Shown: positions 62,008 to 64,000 of the stretch, one piece after another | Position numbering within the stretch: position 1 is the stretch's first letter | How the letters are laid out: each line of letters starts with the position of its first letter | Assembly (NCBI GenBank): GCA_036745275.1 | Contig: DAIOGK010000007.1 | Coordinates: 62,001-126,000 of the forward strand | Length of the DNA stretch: 64,000 nucleotides | Direction: 5' to 3' | DNA from: JAIUNP01 sp020161975 | GTDB lineage: Bacteria > Pseudomonadota > Alphaproteobacteria > Rhizobiales > Beijerinckiaceae | The notes under the pieces: model-generated | Seen by the model: the letters and a program-made list of their open reading frames with translations, nothing else | What the model was told of the DNA's origin: nothing | Databases searched by the model: none | Program-made: the position numbers and the translations under genes

Positions 62008-62693
62008 CCCCGCTGGTGCTCATTCCCGGCATGATGTGCGACGCCCGGCTTTGGGGCGATCTGCCGGCCCTGCTTGCGCGACGCATGGTGATCCACGCGC
62101 CCTGCACGGAAGGCGAGAGCATTGAAGCGATCGCCCGCGTGCTTCTTGCCCAGGCGCCCGCGCGCTTTGCGCTCGCGGGTCTCAGCATGGGCGGGATTGT
62201 TGCGATGGAGATTCTTCGGCAGGCGCCCGACAGGGTGGAGCGGCTTGCGCTTCTTGACACGAACCCCTTTGCGGAAAGCGAGACCATCCGCGCGCGCCGC
62301 CAGCCACAGATCGACCGCGCGCTCTCGGGCGAACTCGCAAGCGTCATGCGCGATGAAATGAAGCCGCACTATCTCGCGCCTGGCCCGCGCAATGCGGCGG
62401 TGCTCGATCTCTGCCTGGATATGGCCCTGGGGCTGGGGCCTGAGATTTTTGCCCGGCAATCGCGCGCCTTGCGTGAGCGGCCCGATCAGACAGATACGCT
62501 TTCCCGTTTTACAGGCCCTGCGCTCGTGCTTATGGGGCTGCATGATCGGCTCTGCCCGCTTGAACGCCACGAGGCGATGCATCGGATGATGCCGCAGTCG
62601 CGTCTCGTCATCATCGAAGGGGCTGGTCACCTGCCAACCCTTGAACAGCCCGAGCCGACCTTTGCTGCGATCAAAACCTGGCTGGAGGCCTGA
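62004..62693 (+). CDS. Alpha/beta hydrolase
   Basis: Hydrolase of 229 residues with nucleophile Ser61 in GLSMGGIV, acid residue in MGLHDRLCPLE and catalytic histidine in GAGHLPTLEQP. The N-terminus LVLIPGMMCDARLW supplies the oxyanion hole. It is the last gene of the rightward operon, with a 4-base overlap to the MetE-like gene, and should cleave an ester, lactone or C-C bond of a pathway intermediate. Its 3' end is followed by an insertion-sequence remnant. Confidence 0.9.
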   Translation: MTPLVLIPGMMCDARLWGDLPALLARRMVIHAPCTEGESIEAIARVLLAQAPARFALAGLSMGGIVAMEILRQAPDRVERLALLDTNPFAESETIRARRQPQIDRALSGELASVMRDEMKPHYLAPGPRNAAVLDLCLDMALGLGPEIFARQSRALRERPDQTDTLSRFTGPALVLMGLHDRLCPLERHEAMHRMMPQSRLVIIEGAGHLPTLEQPEPTFAAIKTWLEA

Positions 62694-62859
62694 CGACCTC
62701 CTGCGCGCGCCTGCTCTGCGGAGCCGTCAGCCAGGCGTAGAGGGACTGCTGACTGACGCCCAGCCGCTGCGAAACCTCCGCTACAGAATAGCCTCGTTCG
62801 GTGATCTGACGCACCGGGTCGCGCCCGAACTCGTCGCTGAATCTCGCGTTGCCCATCAT
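62671..62859 (-). pseudogene. Truncated IS3-family transposase OrfA
   Basis: The 5' part of orfA (MGNARFSDEFGRDPVRQITE, RGYSVAEVSQRLGVSQQSLY) with its own AAGGAGGCC site. After residue 43 (YAW) similarity to OrfA stops and the frame reads unrelated sequence to a stop inside the hydrolase gene. The leucine-zipper part and OrfB are missing, so it cannot transpose. Confidence 0.8.
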
Positions 62860-62915
62860 GGCCTCCTTGCCTCAAAATTAGGGAAGAAGGCGTCCAGAAA
62901 TCCAGGGGCGATTCA
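62731..62915 (-). mobile_element. IS3-family insertion sequence remnant with one terminal repeat
   Basis: The left end reads inward from 62915 as TGAATCGCCCCTGGATTTCT, a typical IS3-family terminal repeat, followed by the orfA start. The element is cut about 185 bases in; no right end was found in the window. The 95 bases from 62916 to 63010 hold no gene I recognise. Confidence 0.75.
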
Positions 62916-63010
62916 GACAGACACGTCGAGAGGGCGAGCCCCCATTCAAGTGCCGTCAGCACTTATGCCGTGCGTCGGGAGGGACAATAGCCACAATCGG
63001 CGTGCTTTTT

Positions 63011-64000
63011 TTAAAAATTGAAATACGTGTTCCACATCGTGTTCTGGAACAGAAGGCCGGGATCGTAGTGCCGCTTGCGCTGGCTGAAACGCTGTGCGTC
63101 GGGGTAAATCCGGGCGAATTGGTCCGGGCGGGCATGAAGCCGGTAAGGCAGATAGAAGCTGCCTCCGATGGAGCCGACCAAATCAATCAGCGCTTCCGTT
63201 ACCTTGATCATGTCGGTCTCGCCATCGGCATCGATCCTTTGCGAAAACGACATCACCGCAGCGATTCTGTCCGTGGTGGCAAACGAGAGCATGCTCGTCG
63301 GGTCACGCTTCACGTGCCGCAGCGTGACATTGAGAAACTCCGCAATTGCTTTTGGAATGATGCGGCGGCACCCTTCCAGGAATTCGTTGAAGCGATCCGG
63401 ACTCACGAAATACTCGTGCAGGATATCGACGCGCCGCTGATCCCGATTGGCAAGGTTGAGTGCAGGCTCGTTCATCAACCGGTTGCGCGAGGCTGTGCCG
63501 TTGGCCAACATCGGCGCGATAGAGCGTTCGACATGCCACCGAAGACTTTTACCCCATTCCCGGCCCACTTGTGCGCGGTAAACCTGGCGGGAGAGGCCGG
63601 TCAGGGCACCTTTGCGTGCGGGCGGCGGCAATCCGCCAGCCGGTGTCGGCTCCTTGCGCCAGGACACCAGTAATGCCTCCGAGAAAAACCGCTCCCGCTC
63701 GACATTCAGACGACCGTAGATCATGGGGACGGCCGGGTCATGGGACGCAGCGATGAAGCGCTTGGCGAATTCCCCGGCGGGCATCGCCTCAAAGCGTGGC
63801 TGAAGGAGCATATTGTCTGTCATCTCGACCTCCAGATCGAGAATCACACCGACAAGCCCGTATCCTCCCATCGCGAGCGCAAAAAGTTCGGCATTCGCAT
63901 TCCGGGAACAGGTCAGGATCGTGCCGTCGGCCAGCATCAGCCGGATCGAGCGGACGGTTGATCCAAACGGCCCGTATGGTGTCGGCCAGCCATGCGCATT
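63011..64000 (-). CDS. FAD-binding oxidoreductase (3' part, runs off the right edge)
   Basis: The visible 329 residues end at the natural stop; the frame stays open to base 64000. NAHGWPTPYGPFGSTVRSI and GGYGLVGVILDLEVEM belong to the PCMH-type FAD-binding domain (end of the FAD site). The C-terminal part, ending HYDPGLLFQNTMWNTYF, resembles the DprE1/aldonolactone-oxidase group. Such enzymes oxidise sugar or polyol hydroxyls. Upstream context is not visible, so the substrate is unknown. Confidence 0.82.
   Translation of the reverse strand, partial: NAHGWPTPYGPFGSTVRSIRLMLADGTILTCSRNANAELFALAMGGYGLVGVILDLEVEMTDNMLLQPRFEAMPAGEFAKRFIAASHDPAVPMIYGRLNVERERFFSEALLVSWRKEPTPAGGLPPPARKGALTGLSRQVYRAQVGREWGKSLRWHVERSIAPMLANGTASRNRLMNEPALNLANRDQRRVDILHEYFVSPDRFNEFLEGCRRIIPKAIAEFLNVTLRHVKRDPTSMLSFATTDRIAAVMSFSQRIDADGETDMIKVTEALIDLVGSIGGSFYLPYRLHARPDQFARIYPDAQRFSQRKRHYDPGLLFQNTMWNTYFNF

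Overview
The window looks like a chromosomal segment of an alphaproteobacterium, most likely of the order Hyphomicrobiales (Rhizobiales). The evidence is GC-rich coding sequence, an ALA synthase (C4 haem route), a cobS / J-domain / bolA neighbourhood, a murA-hisD-UPF0262-phosphatase cluster, two phasins beside a PdhS/DivJ-type histidine kinase, and a tRNA-His gene that encodes no G-1 and has A73. About 60 protein genes, three tRNA genes and one insertion-sequence remnant are supported. No CRISPR array, prophage or complete transposon was seen.

Layout. 1-2.9 kb: cobS (partial), a J-domain protein, bolA and a CorC/HlyC-type membrane protein. 2.9-7.3 kb: NAD-dependent formate dehydrogenase as two subunits, a fused FdsG-FdsB protein and FdsA. 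7.5-11.9 kb: a small polysaccharide locus (wecB, two GT4-like glycosyltransferases, a phosphodiester-glycosidase-type protein). 12-17.4 kb: a complete dipeptide-type ABC importer operon. 17.4-20.7 kb: motB/motA and gpmI. 20.7-27.8 kb: a GntR-like LacI regulator with a perfect 16-bp operator in front of a divergent sugar ABC importer operon that ends with a cytochrome b561-like protein and an SMP-30/gluconolactonase-type protein. 27.8-45.5 kb: mostly housekeeping (lutB, pyrC, hemA, murA, hisD, terC-like, phasins, a large PAS histidine kinase, an L,D-transpeptidase, lutC, a LysR regulator) with tRNA-Gly, tRNA-Thr and tRNA-His between.

45.6-62.7 kb is the most unusual part: two divergent operons that read as one catabolic regulon. 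Leftward: a two-domain SnoaL-like protein, a DHDPS-family aldolase or lyase, a 3-hydroxyanthranilate 3,4-dioxygenase with all its metal ligands, an aspartate-dehydrogenase-family protein and an aldehyde dehydrogenase. Rightward: a CUT1-type ABC importer, a half-length SnoaL-like protein, a HisD paralogue, an SDR, a LacI regulator, another SnoaL-like protein, a bicupin, a MetE-like zinc methyltransferase and an alpha/beta hydrolase. Most rightward genes overlap start-to-stop by 4 bases. The shared intergenic region holds two LacI-like half-palindromes in opposite orientation. I could not match this gene set to a pathway I know, and the substrate is unknown.

The right end holds a truncated IS3-family remnant with one terminal repeat and then an FAD-binding oxidoreductase that runs off the window. 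Starts were chosen from ribosome binding sites, start-stop overlaps and family N-termini. All functions are inferred from reading the sequence, not from database searches.
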